A DNA stretch of 6,653 nucleotides from positions 1-6,653 of the forward strand of contig JABIQT010000262.1 in NCBI GenBank assembly GCA_018667995.1. Direction: 5' to 3'. Under the pieces are notes generated by a model, which was not told where the DNA came from, made no database searches, and was given only the letters and a program-made list of their open reading frames with translations. Position 1 is the stretch's first letter, and each line of letters opens with the position of its first letter. A program made the position numbers and the translations under genes. The stretch is from Candidatus Latescibacterota bacterium. GTDB lineage: Bacteria; JAAXHH01; JABIQT01. Shown one piece after another: positions 6,308 through 6,653 of this stretch.

Positions 6308-6653
6308 ATGGATGATACCACGAAGGATCCGGTCAAGTTTACGGGTTGCAGACCAGTACTCCGAGTATCTGATCTTGCTGCCAGCCTGACGTACTACTGT
6401 GGCAACCTCGGGTTCGTGAAGGAGTGGGTTATGCCCGCCGATGGCAAACCCACATTCGCCTATGTATACAGAGGCGATTTTGAGCTCTTTCTGTCGCAGG
6501 AACTCCCGGTGGGTTCCCCCATGTGCATCGTAGTAGGTCTACCGTCTACCGGAGCCGTGACGGCGCTCTGGGAAGAGTATAAGATGACGGACGCCCTGGT
6601 CGTCGAAACGCCTTCTCGAAGACCGTGGGGCACATTCGAGATGCGTGTCCGGG
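6308..6653 (+). CDS. VOC (glyoxalase/bleomycin-resistance fold) family protein, 3' end cut off by window
   Basis: The frame is open from ATG 6308 to the window edge (115 codons visible). Residues 16-36 read P-V-L-R-V-S-D-L-A-A-S followed by Y-Y and N-L-G-F, the classic first beta-alpha unit of the vicinal oxygen chelate fold. F-E-L-F-L (58-62) and the late W-G-T-F-E-M-R-V (107-114) match the second half of the fold, just before the usual D-P-x-G-N stretch, which would lie beyond the window. The position that often carries the first metal ligand (around C14-R15) is not His, which fits bleomycin-resistance-like or other non-metal members better than glyoxalase I, but this is weak evidence. The ribosome-binding site is poor, so the start is only likely. 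With the beta-lactamase at the other end, a resistance role is tempting but not shown. Confidence 0.85.
   Translation, partial: MDDTTKDPVKFTGCRPVLRVSDLAASLTYYCGNLGFVKEWVMPADGKPTFAYVYRGDFELFLSQELPVGSPMCIVVGLPSTGAVTALWEEYKMTDALVVETPSRRPWGTFEMRVR

Overview
The window is a bacterial chromosomal segment in which every supportable gene lies on the + strand. By eye it is of moderate GC, somewhat above 50 percent. Start sites mostly carry Shine-Dalgarno sequences. The gene mix is an OXA-like class D beta-lactamase, an Asp-box beta-propeller, a lyase-like toroid protein, a sulfotransferase, a phytanoyl-CoA-type dioxygenase and a VOC protein. Such a mix is typical of large-genome environmental bacteria; marine or sponge-associated Latescibacterota/Poribacteria-like lineages are a guess only, because no taxonomic marker is present.

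Left block (1-3339): the 3' part of a class D serine beta-lactamase is followed 3 nt later by a beta-propeller gene. That gene overlaps by ATGA the start of a 581-codon gene of unrecognised family, whose layout (helical N-terminal half, beta-rich C-terminal half) recalls heparinase/alginate-lyase-type (alpha/alpha)-toroid lyases. The spacing suggests one transcription unit with translational coupling of the last two genes.

Middle block (3340-4563): a 225-nt spacer with a possible sigma70-type promoter precedes a 67-residue two-helix membrane protein with a near-perfect Shine-Dalgarno. Then come a nested inverted repeat and a SRPBCC/AHSA1-like gene that appears broken: it has no ordinary start codon and an in-frame TGA (4265-4267), after which the same frame continues with recognisable family sequence to a TAG at 4490-4492.

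Right block (4564-6653): a PAPS-dependent sulfotransferase-like gene, a PhyH-family Fe(II)/2-oxoglutarate dioxygenase with all metal ligands visible, and the 5' part of a VOC (glyoxalase/bleomycin-resistance fold) gene that runs off the window. These could be small-molecule tailoring or detoxification genes, but no shared pathway can be shown from the sequence.

No tRNA, rRNA, CRISPR array, transposase or integrase was seen. The most notable points are the coupled propeller/lyase-like pair next to a beta-lactamase, the interrupted SRPBCC gene and the small membrane protein. None of them proves a new system.
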